DNA of 64,000 bases, taken from Actinosynnema sp. ALI-1.44. Lineage in GTDB: Bacteria; Actinomycetota; Actinomycetes; Mycobacteriales; Pseudonocardiaceae. The DNA lies in contig NZ_MTQO01000048.1 of assembly GCF_001984155.1 (NCBI RefSeq), forward strand, positions 62,001-126,000, written 5' to 3'. A program made the translations under genes and the position numbers. Of this stretch, positions 26,412-34,540 are shown in pieces (the stretch's first letter is position 1; each line of letters begins with the position of its first letter). Under the pieces are notes generated by a model that saw only the letters and a list, made by a program, of their open reading frames with translations, was not told the origin of the DNA and searched no databases.

Positions 26412-28049
26412 ATGTTGAGCACCATGCAGGACACCCCTCTCACGATCGGGCGGTTGGTCCGCCACGGCACAGGCATGTACTCGTCCCGTGAGGTCATCAC
26501 GTGGACCGGAGCGGAAGCCCGGCGCGAGCAGTACGGGCAGACCGGGCAGCGGGCGGCTCAGCTTGCCCACGCCCTGCGCGGCCTCGGCGTCACCGGTGAC
26601 CAGCGGGTCGGCACCTTCATGTGGAACAACGCCGAGCACCTGCAGGCGTACCTCGCCGTGCCCTCGATGGGAGCGGTCCTGCACACCTTGAACCTCCGGC
26701 TGTTCCCCGAGCAGTTGACCTACATCACCAACCACGCGGCCGACCACGTGGTGCTGCTCGACGCGTCGCTCGCCCCGCTGTTCGCCCGCGTGCTGCCCAC
26801 GTTCACCACCGTCAAGCACATCGTCGTCGTCAACGGCCCTGTCGAGGCGCTGGAGGCGCCCGCGGGTGTCGAGGTGCACTCGTACGACGAACTGCTGGCC
26901 GGGCAGCCCGAGGAGTTCGACTGGCCGGAAGTGGACGAACGGCAGGCCGCCGCGATGTGCTACACGTCGGGCACGACCGGCAACCCGAAGGGTGTCGTCT
27001 ACTCGCACCGCTCGATCTACCTGCACTCGATGCAGATCTGCATGTCCGACAGCATGGAGCTGCAGGGCTCGGACAAGTCGCTGCTGATCGTGCCGATGTT
27101 CCACGCGATGTCCTGGGGCCTGCCGTACGCGTCGATGCTGGTCGGCAGCTCGATGCTGATGCCGGACCGGTTCCTGCAGCCGGAGCCGCTCGCGGCCATG
27201 ATCACGGCGGAGCGGCCGACGTTCGCCGCCGCGGTCCCGACGATCTGGCAGGGCCTGCTGGCCCACCTGGATGCCACTTCCGGTGACGTGTCGTCGTTGC
27301 GTAACACCATTGTCGGCGGCTCGGCGTGCCCGCCCGCGTTGATGCACGCCTTCCACGAGCGCTACGGCCTGCGCATCACACAGGCGTGGGGCATGACCGA
27401 GACGTCGCCGCTCGGCAGCGTCGCCATGCCGCCCGCCGGGGTGACCGGCGACGCGGAATGGCCGTACCGCTACACGCAGGGCCGTCCGCCCGCGGGGGTG
27501 AGCGCCCGGCTCATCGGCGACAGCGGCGAAGAGGTGCCGTGGGACGGCGAGAGCGTCGGCGAACTGGAGGTCAAGGGGCCGTGGATCACCGGGTCGTACT
27601 ACCGGCAGGAAGAGGACGGTGACGGCGCGGAGAAGTTCCACGACGGCTGGCTGCGCACCGGCGACGTCGGGTCCTTCACGCCGGACGGCTACCTGAAGCT
27701 GACCGACCGCTCCAAGGACGTGATCAAGTCCGGCGGCGAGTGGATCTCGTCGGTGGAACTGGAGAACCAGGTGATGGCGCACCCGGCGGTCGCGGAGGCG
27801 GCCGTCGTCGGCATCCCGGACCTGAAGTGGGACGAGCGGCCACTGGTCGCGGTCGTGTTGCGGGAAGGGGAAACCGTGCAGCCGCAGGAACTGCGGGAGT
27901 TCCTGGAGGACCGGGTCGCGCACTGGCAGGTTCCCGAGAACTACACGTACATCGACGAGGTGCCCAAGACGAGCGTCGGCAAGTTCGACAAGAAGCGGAT
28001 CAGGGCCGCCTACGCCGAGGGCGAGCTCGACGTCACGCATCTGCAGTAA
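26412..28049 (+). CDS. Fatty-acid--CoA ligase (AMP-binding enzyme, medium/long-chain type)
   Basis: 545 residues from the ATG at 26412 with GGGAG at the right distance; the frame is open further upstream but without coding character. The AMP-binding loop YTSGTTGNPKGVVYSH starts at Tyr184, with GMTET, and the hinge KLTDRSKDVIKSGGEWIS near the C-terminus including the catalytic Lys of GKFDKK. Similar to FadD enzymes of about 540 residues that activate medium- and long-chain fatty acids. Single gene, divergent from mihF. Confidence 0.9.
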   Translation: MLSTMQDTPLTIGRLVRHGTGMYSSREVITWTGAEARREQYGQTGQRAAQLAHALRGLGVTGDQRVGTFMWNNAEHLQAYLAVPSMGAVLHTLNLRLFPEQLTYITNHAADHVVLLDASLAPLFARVLPTFTTVKHIVVVNGPVEALEAPAGVEVHSYDELLAGQPEEFDWPEVDERQAAAMCYTSGTTGNPKGVVYSHRSIYLHSMQICMSDSMELQGSDKSLLIVPMFHAMSWGLPYASMLVGSSMLMPDRFLQPEPLAAMITAERPTFAAAVPTIWQGLLAHLDATSGDVSSLRNTIVGGSACPPALMHAFHERYGLRITQAWGMTETSPLGSVAMPPAGVTGDAEWPYRYTQGRPPAGVSARLIGDSGEEVPWDGESVGELEVKGPWITGSYYRQEEDGDGAEKFHDGWLRTGDVGSFTPDGYLKLTDRSKDVIKSGGEWISSVELENQVMAHPAVAEAAVVGIPDLKWDERPLVAVVLREGETVQPQELREFLEDRVAHWQVPENYTYIDEVPKTSVGKFDKKRIRAAYAEGELDVTHLQ

Positions 28050-28095
28050 CTCCGTGCGGCCGAAGGGTTTCAGCCCGGCCGCGGCCAGCACGAAA

Positions 28096-28125
28096 GGCGG
28101 GCTCCTTACCCCCGGGGAGCCCGCC
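28096..28125 (-). terminator. Intrinsic terminator oriented for the minus strand
   Basis: GGCGGGCTCC and GGAGCCCGCC form a perfect 10-bp stem with a 10-base loop. On the minus strand the stem is followed by TTTCG; on the plus strand no T-run follows. It therefore best fits a leftward transcript, that of the 19-residue ORF just upstream, although it may also stop the convergent synthetase transcript. Confidence 0.75.
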
Positions 28126-28137
28126 GGTCGGCTGATG

Positions 28138-28197
28138 TCAGGAAGCGGTCGCGCCGCCGCCGGTCTGGGCAGCATAAACAAACCTACGCGCTCTCAT
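28138..28197 (-). CDS. Candidate 19-residue peptide ORF behind the C39-like peptidase
   Basis: Reads MRARRFVYAAQTGGGATAS. The ATG at 28197 has a strong ribosome-binding site (GGAGGGG, then AAACC), and a minus-strand intrinsic terminator follows 12 bases after the TGA. A basic N-terminus (three Arg in the first five residues) is followed by a small Gly/Ala/Thr/Ser-rich end with a GGG run. It lies 114 bases downstream of the C39-like peptidase gene on the same strand. No family recognised. It may be a real peptide gene, or a leader left over in a 3' UTR. Confidence 0.4.
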   Translation of the reverse strand: MRARRFVYAAQTGGGATAS

Positions 28198-28311
28198 GGT
28201 TTCCCCTCCGTACGGGACAGCCCGTTCACAGCTGCCCCAATCCCCAACTCTCACAAGTAGAGTCGCGCGGGAGATACCGAGGTTGACCGCCGTTACCAAG
28301 CCGTGACAACG

Positions 28312-29544
28312 CTATGGCGTGATGACGTAAGCGACCCCGCCCGGCCCGCTCGCCACGGAACCGTCTGCGCGGTAACGCTTTGTGCGCTGCCAGATGTTCT
28401 CGAACTGGGCGCGCTTGTAGACGTTGCGAACGCGGTCGTTGCTCGACGACGCCGGGTCGTTGACGATCACGTCGCCGTCCTTGGTGAACCCGATGACGAC
28501 CATGATGTGCCCCGAGGTGCCGTACCCCGCGCCGTCCAGTTCCGTCGAGAGGAACGACTTCGACGTGATCACGGGAATACCGCGCCTGATGTAGTGCTCC
28601 AGCTCAGTCAGGGAGCGCAGTCGTGTGATGTGCGCCTTCAGGCCGTACGTCGAGGCGTAGGCGGTGTTGAACGGCCAGTTCCCCGTTCCGTCGTAGTCCT
28701 TGTCGTAGGTGTAGCGGGCCGCGTGGTCCACGCTTGGGTCCTGATAGGACGGATCGACCCACGAAAGGTCCTCCTTGGATGGGCGCTTGCCCCAGTACTC
28801 CACGACCATCTGGGTCGACGTCGGGCTGCACCACGCTTGCCCGCCGCCACCGTATTCCGGGTAGTGCCCGATGTGGATGTTCTGGGAGTACGGCGGGACC
28901 TTCAGCTCCTTGCCCCACGCCCCGCCGCTCGGGCTCGTCGGCACGGTGAAGCGGTCCGGGATCGCGGACGTCATCGCGCCCGCCATGGACAACGTCGGCG
29001 ACTCACGGGTGCCCGCGGCGCGGTAGAGCGTCACGCGCAACTGGTAGCCGCGCAGAGCGGACTTGGCGACGAACGTGTCGACGTCGACGTACCCGTTGCC
29101 GTCGGCCTGCCCCGGCAGGCTCGTACGGCGGATGTCCGTGTCGTTCAACGCCCACCGGCCCATGCCGTACCAGATCGTCTCGGCGCCCGCCGCCGTCCGG
29201 CCGCGCATCTCGACGGTGAGCCACGTTCCCTTCGGCGTGGTCGCGTTCCAGGACGCCACGAGCTGGGTCGCGTCGAAGCCCTGGCGGTAGAACGGCGAGG
29301 TCCACGTGCCGTACTCGTACGCGCGCGTGCCCTTGTCCGGCTCGGCGTGGTCGATCGTGCCCGCGGGTCGGCCGACGCGCAGCCCGCGCAGTGTCGGGAC
29401 CAGCCCGTCGCGATGGCCCGCGTGGAAGAAGTCACGCGACTGCCACGAGTGGTAGTCGACCGGCGCCTGCGGCTGGGCCGCCGCCGACGGCAGCGTGGGT
29501 AACAGGAGCAGGGTGGCGATGATCAGCACTGCCAAGCGGGTCAT
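28312..29544 (-). CDS. Secreted C39-like cysteine peptidase family protein
   Basis: 410 residues from the ATG at 29544, preceded by GAGGGAGA; an upstream in-frame ATG is less likely. A Sec signal peptide (TRLAVLIIATLLLLPTLPSAAA) leads to a beta-rich domain of about 180 residues, then a C39-like papain-fold domain. Catalytic candidates: Cys239 (QAWCSPTST), His346 (SGHIMVV) and Asp363 (VNDPAS). In bacteriocin systems C39 domains cleave after double-glycine leaders, but this one is a stand-alone secreted enzyme with no ABC transporter, as in the Peptidase_C39_2 group. PadR lies upstream; the 19-codon ORF lies downstream. Confidence 0.85.
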   Translation of the reverse strand: MTRLAVLIIATLLLLPTLPSAAAQPQAPVDYHSWQSRDFFHAGHRDGLVPTLRGLRVGRPAGTIDHAEPDKGTRAYEYGTWTSPFYRQGFDATQLVASWNATTPKGTWLTVEMRGRTAAGAETIWYGMGRWALNDTDIRRTSLPGQADGNGYVDVDTFVAKSALRGYQLRVTLYRAAGTRESPTLSMAGAMTSAIPDRFTVPTSPSGGAWGKELKVPPYSQNIHIGHYPEYGGGGQAWCSPTSTQMVVEYWGKRPSKEDLSWVDPSYQDPSVDHAARYTYDKDYDGTGNWPFNTAYASTYGLKAHITRLRSLTELEHYIRRGIPVITSKSFLSTELDGAGYGTSGHIMVVIGFTKDGDVIVNDPASSSNDRVRNVYKRAQFENIWQRTKRYRADGSVASGPGGVAYVITP

Positions 29545-29624
29545 GATGTCTCCCTCGGGGCGGGTGGGAGACATTTTCATCATCGCGCTAGATCATGTAA
29601 ACCGCTGTCGGGGTGGAAATGTCC

Positions 29625-30257
29625 TCAGGGCGGATCGCGGTCCAGTTCCTCCATGAAGTCCTTCCAGAACTTCTCCACCGTGCGCTCGTAGCGCATCCCC
29701 AGTTCGAGGGTCTTGAGCTGCCAGCGGTCGGCGAGCGCCTCGATCTCGGCGCGCTGCTGGACGTACCCGTCGGCCCGGTCGCGGTGCGACTGGTAACGCT
29801 CCCGGGCCAGCCGCCGGATGTCCTCGGGGTTCGCGCCGACGCAGAAGAACAGCTTGAGCAGACCCGTGTCCCTGACCTCGGTCTGCTCGAGCGTCGGTTC
29901 GGAGAGCCACTCGGCGAGTGCTTCGCGGCCCTCGTCGGTGATCGCGTATGTCCTCTTGCGCCTGCCGCCCTCCTCTGTCGTCTGGGTCACCAGACCCGCG
30001 GCGGCCAGCCGGGCGGGCTCGTCGTACAGCTGGGAGTGCGCGAACGCCCAGAAGTTGCCGATGGTCCGGCCGACCCGCTGTTTGAGCTGGTAGCTCGTGG
30101 CCGGGCCGAACGAGAGCATGCCGAGCACAACGTAGGACGTCGCGTTGAGCTTGCGCGACCGCCCGACTGACGGCTCGGACGGCTCAGTCGGTTCGGTCGG
30201 CTCGGCGGGGTCGGCGGGCAGTGGGGTCACCTCCTGGGGCGCGATCGACCAGACCAT
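29625..30257 (-). CDS. PadR-family transcriptional regulator
   Basis: About 210 residues, starting at the ATG at 30257 or the GTG at 30266. The winged-helix domain covers about 40-115 (SYVVLGMLSFGPATSYQLKQRV, AHSQLYDEPARLAAAGLV, KRTYAITDEGREAL), followed by a helical C-terminal domain typical of PadR subfamily s2. The N-terminus carries an unusual linker of repeated Pro-Glu-Thr/Ser-Glu residues (DPAEPTEPTEPSEPS) that is encoded by imprecise 9-base repeats. The effector and targets are unknown. Confidence 0.87.
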   Translation of the reverse strand: MVWSIAPQEVTPLPADPAEPTEPTEPSEPSVGRSRKLNATSYVVLGMLSFGPATSYQLKQRVGRTIGNFWAFAHSQLYDEPARLAAAGLVTQTTEEGGRRKRTYAITDEGREALAEWLSEPTLEQTEVRDTGLLKLFFCVGANPEDIRRLARERYQSHRDRADGYVQQRAEIEALADRWQLKTLELGMRYERTVEKFWKDFMEELDRDPP

Positions 30258-30317
30258 ATCGATCACGCGACGGTTACGCCCTCCCTATGCCATCACAGTC
30301 ACGCTGCCCGCGCGCGG

Positions 30318-32030
30318 TCAGAACGGTTTCGTGAGCACCAGCTCCGTGTTGTGGTCGACGGCCGAGCCCATCAGGCCCGGGTCCCTGTGCAAGTCGTTGA
30401 GGGAGATCTGCCGGTACAGCGAGGCGAGACCGGACTGCGACCCGTCGTCGTACGCGGCTTCGTACGGCGCGTCGGCCTCGATCAGCGTTGTGAAGATCGA
30501 GAGCGTGCCGTCGGCGTTGTCCGTCAACTCGATGATCCTGGCGTGCTGGGGGTAGTCGATGTGCGACGCCGTGTTGATCTCCCAGAAGCCCTGCTCCGGC
30601 GTGCTGCCGCGGTGTGCGGTGATCTGGTTGCGGTGGCTGTGGCCGTTGACCCAAGCCACGACGTTCGGGAACCGGTTGAGCAACGCGACCAGCGCGGCAC
30701 CGTCCCGGCGTGGCTCGAGCAGGTTCGTCGGATCCGGCAGGACGTTGCCCATGGACGTGCTGGTGTGGTGGCTGAACAGGATGAACAACGTGTCCGCCGA
30801 GCCGGTACGGACCAGGTTGCCCTTGCTGTCGTAGTACCGGGAGCTGCCCGCCTTGAGCGTGCGCTCGATCCACTTGAACTGGCCGTCGCCCATCGAACCG
30901 TCAGCGAGGCCGGCGCGGTTGGTGGTGTCCATGCCGATGCCGACGACGCCCGGCGCCACTTCGAAGCTGTAGTAAAGATCACGGCCCGTGGCGTTGGCCG
31001 GGCCGAAGCCGTGCCCGATCGGCCCGGGGCCGGTGTTGCGCGGGTCACGGTGCGCGGCCACGTATTCCTTCGGTGTGAACGGCCTGCGGCGGGTGTCCCT
31101 GGTGACCGTGCGAACCGGCCCGGAGAAGCCGAGCAGCAGCTCGACCGCCTTGAGCGGTGACGTCTTCATGGCACGGGCGAGTTTCTCCGCGTCGGCCGTC
31201 GACGAGAAGCCTTCGAGCTTGTGCGAACCGGTGTAGATGGCGTCGACCAGCGGCACGCCGCTGGGGAACGTGCCCTGGACGCTGTCGTCGTGGTTGCCGA
31301 AAACGCTGTACCACGGCCGGTTCAGGCCAGGGCTGGTGAACGGCTTGATGGCGTTGGCAAGCAGCTCCGGCATCAGCGGGAACCCCTTGTCCTTGTACAT
31401 GTCGGCCACGGCGTCGCCGGGGTTCCAGTACAGCGCCGACCGCGAGTTCTGCACGCCCTCGAACCGCGCGGGGTCCCCGGTGTTGGGGATGACCGTTCCT
31501 CCGTTGAGGATCGTGAGGAACCAGTCGAGTTCGACGGTCTCGTGGTTGTCGGTGTTGTCACCGGTGCTGAGCACGAAGTCGAACGCCCTGCCGGTGTACG
31601 GCCCGCGCAGCGCGTTCACCCGTCGCACGACGGCGGCCGCGCCCTGCGTGCCCAAGGTCTCCTGTGGACGATGTGCCGAGCCGATGAACGGGTGCAGGAA
31701 CTCCACCCGCGCCGGGCTCTGCGCGTCGATCACGTGCATGTCGGTGAGCTGGACGAAGGACGTCAGCGCGGTGCGCCGGTCGTCGCGGCCACCCGACGGC
31801 TCGGTGAGGTCGGCGCGCACGACCAGCGGCCAGCCCGGACCGGCGGTCAGCCGCCGGAATCCCGTGGTGCCGACCGGGGTGCCGACGGTCTCCAGCGTGG
31901 TCCCCGCCGGGCTGATCGTGCGTTTGATGGTTTCCCGCAGCGCTTTGTCGCGCGCCTGCGCCGGTGTGGCGGCGAGCAGACCCAGTGCACCAGTGGCCGT
32001 CAGCAGACGGCGGCGGCTCAGGTTGGCCAT
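30318..32030 (-). CDS. Tat-exported metallophosphoesterase (TIGR03767/PPA1498 family)
   Basis: 570 residues. A twin-arginine signal (NLSRRRLLTATGALG) with cleavage near Ala27. Metallophosphoesterase motifs occur in order: QLTDMHV, TGDNTDN, FGNHDDSV, and NGHSHRN, giving the two-metal site. The family is widespread in actinobacteria and its substrate is unknown. It acts outside the cytoplasmic membrane, folded before export. Followed by the PadR gene on the same strand after about 60 bases. Confidence 0.88.
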   Translation of the reverse strand: MANLSRRRLLTATGALGLLAATPAQARDKALRETIKRTISPAGTTLETVGTPVGTTGFRRLTAGPGWPLVVRADLTEPSGGRDDRRTALTSFVQLTDMHVIDAQSPARVEFLHPFIGSAHRPQETLGTQGAAAVVRRVNALRGPYTGRAFDFVLSTGDNTDNHETVELDWFLTILNGGTVIPNTGDPARFEGVQNSRSALYWNPGDAVADMYKDKGFPLMPELLANAIKPFTSPGLNRPWYSVFGNHDDSVQGTFPSGVPLVDAIYTGSHKLEGFSSTADAEKLARAMKTSPLKAVELLLGFSGPVRTVTRDTRRRPFTPKEYVAAHRDPRNTGPGPIGHGFGPANATGRDLYYSFEVAPGVVGIGMDTTNRAGLADGSMGDGQFKWIERTLKAGSSRYYDSKGNLVRTGSADTLFILFSHHTSTSMGNVLPDPTNLLEPRRDGAALVALLNRFPNVVAWVNGHSHRNQITAHRGSTPEQGFWEINTASHIDYPQHARIIELTDNADGTLSIFTTLIEADAPYEAAYDDGSQSGLASLYRQISLNDLHRDPGLMGSAVDHNTELVLTKPF

Positions 32031-32132
32031 GCGATGGATCCTGCCGGAAAACGTGAATAAAAGTCACTACTCCGAAAGTTGTGATCCACGAATCTATTGT
32101 GGACAGCCCGGAAGTGCTCAACTTTGACGACT

Positions 32133-32159
32133 GCCGACGGCGCGGTGAACGCCGTCGGC
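32133..32159 (-). terminator. Terminator hairpin after the NmrA-like gene
   Basis: GCCGACGGCG pairs perfectly with CGCCGTCGGC around a 7-base loop, 33 bases after the leftward NmrA-like gene. No T-run. Confidence 0.6.
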
Positions 32160-32191
32160 GAGCCGGGGGAACACTTTCAGCGCCCGCCAGT

Positions 32192-33007
32192 TCAGCGCCC
32201 GACCGCGGCGCGGACCGCGTCGGCCAGCGAGACGCTCGGTCGCCCGATGAGCTTCTCCAGGTCGGGCCGCACTTCGGCGAGGGCGCCCCGGCCGATGTGC
32301 ACGTAGATGTCCGTGTAGAGGTCGGCCGCGTGCGGCGGCAACCCGGCCGACACGTACCCGGCACGCAGGTCCGCTGCCGGAATGCTCTTGTGCGCGAACG
32401 GTTTTCCGGCGATTTCCGCCACGGTCGCCGCGAATTCGTCGAATGTCCACGCGGTCGACCCGGTGAGCTCGTACGCCGCGTTCTCGTGACCGGGCGTTGT
32501 CGCCACGACCGCGGCCGCCAACGCGAAGTCGTCACGGGACGCCGACGCGAGCAGCCCGGATTCCGCCGACGTCAGGAAGGTGTCCTCGGTGTGCGCCAGT
32601 TGGGCCGTGTAGTTCTCGTGGTACATGTTGTTGCGCAGGAAGGTGAAGGGGATGCCGCTCGCACGGATCGCCTCTTCCGTCCCCTTGTGGTCGGCGGCGA
32701 GCGCGAGTGGCGACTGGGGCGCATCGGTCACGCTCGTGTAGATGATGTGCCCGACGCCCGCCTGCTTGGCCGCGTCGACCGCGTTGCGGTGCTGGGCGAG
32801 CCGGTCCTCGGCGTTCGTGGAGATCAGGATCAGTTTGGTCACGCCGTCGAACGCCTGCGCCAGACCCGCCGGGTCCGCGAAGTCGACTCGGCGCCCGTCC
32901 TGGGACGGCGTGCGGGACCCCGCCACGAAGGTCGCCCCACGCTCGGCGAGGTGCTGGGCGATCAACGTTCCGAGCTGGCCGTTGGCCCCGGTCAACAGAA
33001 TGGTCAT
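32192..33007 (-). CDS. NmrA-like NAD(P)H-binding protein (QorB/quinone reductase-like)
   Basis: 271 residues from the ATG at 33007. The Rossmann motif TGANGQLG is at 6-13, followed by VDFADPAGL and the IYTSVTDAP strand typical of the NmrA/QOR2 group. Such proteins are NADPH:quinone oxidoreductases or redox sensors. It is divergent from an HxlR regulator, an arrangement often seen for quinone- or electrophile-inducible reductases. Overlapping operator motifs lie in between. Confidence 0.88.
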   Translation of the reverse strand: MTILLTGANGQLGTLIAQHLAERGATFVAGSRTPSQDGRRVDFADPAGLAQAFDGVTKLILISTNAEDRLAQHRNAVDAAKQAGVGHIIYTSVTDAPQSPLALAADHKGTEEAIRASGIPFTFLRNNMYHENYTAQLAHTEDTFLTSAESGLLASASRDDFALAAAVVATTPGHENAAYELTGSTAWTFDEFAATVAEIAGKPFAHKSIPAADLRAGYVSAGLPPHAADLYTDIYVHIGRGALAEVRPDLEKLIGRPSVSLADAVRAAVGR

Positions 33008-33010
33008 GAC

Positions 33011-33068
33011 ACTAACCATAAGAGGGGTACTAACCATTGGAAAGTACCCACTTTGAAGTACTGTACTT
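33011..33068. promoter_or_regulatory. HxlR operator candidates in the nmrA/hxlR divergent gap
   Basis: Three patterns are visible: direct repeat ACTAACCAT at 33011-33019 and 33029-33037 (18 bp apart); inverted repeat GGTACT-N11-AGTACC at 33026-33048; and AAGTAC-T-GTACTT at 33056-33068. A TATACT hexamer (33105-33110), ending six bases before the hxlR ATG, is the likely -10 of a leaderless promoter. Confidence 0.55.
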
Positions 33069-33116
33069 ACCCTCAGGGAAGTGTGCAGCGCTAACCCCAC
33101 GACCTATACTGTCCGA

Positions 33117-33494
33117 ATGGAAAGTGCCACGGTCGACGTGTTCGACGTCAACTGTCCCTCCCGGGCCGTGATGGAGCACCTGTCGAGCCGCTGGGGCGTG
33201 CTGATCCAGATCATGCTGCTGCGGGAGGGCACGATGCGGTTCAGCGAGTTGCGCCGGGCGATCGGCGGGGTGAGCGAGAAGATGCTGGCCCAGACGCTGC
33301 AGACGCTCGAACGCGACGGTGTCGTCAGCCGGTTCGTGCACCCCGTGATCCCGCCGCACGTCGACTACAGCCTGACCGAGCTCGGCGAGCAGGCGGCGCG
33401 GGCCGTGAACACCCTGTTCGACCTGATCGCCGGTCGGTGGACGGACTTCAAGCAGGCACAGGACGTCTACGACAAGCGCAAAGGCGAGAAGTGA
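33117..33494 (+). CDS. HxlR-family transcriptional regulator
   Basis: 125 residues from the ATG at 33117; an upstream in-frame start lacks support. Winged-helix domain: CPSRAVMEHLSSRWGVLIQ, MRFSELRRAIGGVSEKMLAQTLQTLERDGVV, VDYSLTELG. Cys10 in DVNCPSR is the conserved N-terminal cysteine that many HxlR sensors (YodB, HypR) use to detect electrophiles or quinones. It most likely represses the divergent reductase and itself. Stop overlaps the GGCT gene start (GTGA). Confidence 0.9.
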   Translation: MESATVDVFDVNCPSRAVMEHLSSRWGVLIQIMLLREGTMRFSELRRAIGGVSEKMLAQTLQTLERDGVVSRFVHPVIPPHVDYSLTELGEQAARAVNTLFDLIAGRWTDFKQAQDVYDKRKGEK

Positions 33495-34459
33495 GCTCGT
33501 TCACCGACGCCGAGTACCCGGCGGCGCCGTACCCGGGCGCCCGCCCACCGTTCTCCTACGTCCACCTCGACGGCAAGGGCCGCCGGACCCGGCCGGACGA
33601 CGACCTGGACGAATGGCTCGCCAAGCACAACGCCCCCGCGCTGGCCGAACGCGTGCCCGTGCTGACCTACGGCTCCAACGCCAACCCGAGCAAGATCACC
33701 TGGCTGCGCGAGAACCTGGGCCTCGAAGGTCCGGTCGTCGTCCTGCGCGCGCGGTGCACCGGGTTGTCGGCGGTCTGGGCGGCCGGGTTGCGCGTGGTGG
33801 ACACGCAGCGGCCGGTGACGCTGGCCGCGATGCCGGGCGTGACCGAGACCCATGCCGTGTGGATGGCCGATCCGGCGCAGGTCGCGGTGCTGGACGTGTG
33901 CGAGGGCCGCGGCGACCGGTACCAGCTGTCCCGGCTGCGCTCCGGCCGCGTCGAACTGGAGGACGGCGGCGTCTGGGACGGCCTGCTCGCCTACACCGGC
34001 AAGGCCGAGATCCGCTGGCCGCTGCTCGTGTCGGGCAGGCCCGTGCGGTGCGCGGACCTCGCCCAGGCCGAGGCGAAGGACCTGGTCGGCACGGCGGCGC
34101 CGGTGATGGGCCTGGACGTGTCGGCTGTGAACGGCGCTCCCCACCCCGACGAGTTCCCCGCCCGGGTGTTCGTCTACGGCACGCTCAAGCCGGGTGAATC
34201 GGCGTGGGAGCTGGTCGAGCCCTGGGTGGACGGCGAGCCGTACCAGTCGAGCGTCGCCGGTGAGGTGTTCGACACCGGCTTCGGCTACCCGGGTCTCAAG
34301 CGCGGCGGCGATCGCGTCCCGGGCTGGGTGCTTCCGTTGCGCGACACCAGAGCCGCATTGGCCACTTTGGATTCGTACGAAGGTGACGAATACCGGCGAA
34401 TCAGGGTGAACCTGCCGGACGGCACGATTTGCTGGACGTACCTGTGGAAGTTCGCCTAA
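33491..34459 (+). CDS. Two-domain gamma-glutamylcyclotransferase-like (GGCT-fold) protein
   Basis: 322 residues from the GTG at 33491, which overlaps the hxlR stop. Two GGCT-type signatures are present: YGSNANP at 60 with LDVCEG (Glu138) in the N-terminal half, and YGTLKPG at 229 with LDSYEG (Glu297) in the C-terminal half. Each half therefore has its own nucleotide-fold loop and acidic catalytic candidate. GGCT/AIG2 enzymes release 5-oxoproline from gamma-glutamyl amines. Single-domain members are about 110-170 residues, so this looks like an internal duplication. Coupling to an HxlR gene is a possible hint at thiol stress. Confidence 0.78.
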   Translation: MSSFTDAEYPAAPYPGARPPFSYVHLDGKGRRTRPDDDLDEWLAKHNAPALAERVPVLTYGSNANPSKITWLRENLGLEGPVVVLRARCTGLSAVWAAGLRVVDTQRPVTLAAMPGVTETHAVWMADPAQVAVLDVCEGRGDRYQLSRLRSGRVELEDGGVWDGLLAYTGKAEIRWPLLVSGRPVRCADLAQAEAKDLVGTAAPVMGLDVSAVNGAPHPDEFPARVFVYGTLKPGESAWELVEPWVDGEPYQSSVAGEVFDTGFGYPGLKRGGDRVPGWVLPLRDTRAALATLDSYEGDEYRRIRVNLPDGTICWTYLWKFA

Positions 34460-34488
34460 GGGTGTGAGCGGTCGCAACCCGGCGTGCG

Positions 34489-34520
34489 GTGACCCGTCCT
34501 TACTGATAGGACCGGGTAAC
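34489..34520. promoter_or_regulatory. Stem-loop between the GGCT gene and a lipoprotein gene
   Basis: GTGACCCGTCCT pairs with AGGAC-C-GGGTAAC around TACTGAT with one bulge and one mismatch. It may end the GGCT transcript or lie in the leader of the lipoprotein gene at 34541, which has a separate GGGAGG ribosome-binding site. Confidence 0.4.
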
Positions 34521-34540
34521 AACGTTTCGGGAGGTGGCAC

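Noticed and set aside
26358-28181. A 607-residue minus-strand frame opposite the acyl-CoA synthetase
   Set aside because: Shadow of the synthetase reading frame; rich in Arg, Asp, Val and His with no domain. The same holds for 15750-17498 opposite the first synthetase.
28312-29544. C39-like peptidase as part of a bacteriocin export system
   Set aside because: No ABC transporter domain or gene, no double-glycine leader peptide beside it; only the small ORF at 28138-28197 is nearby.
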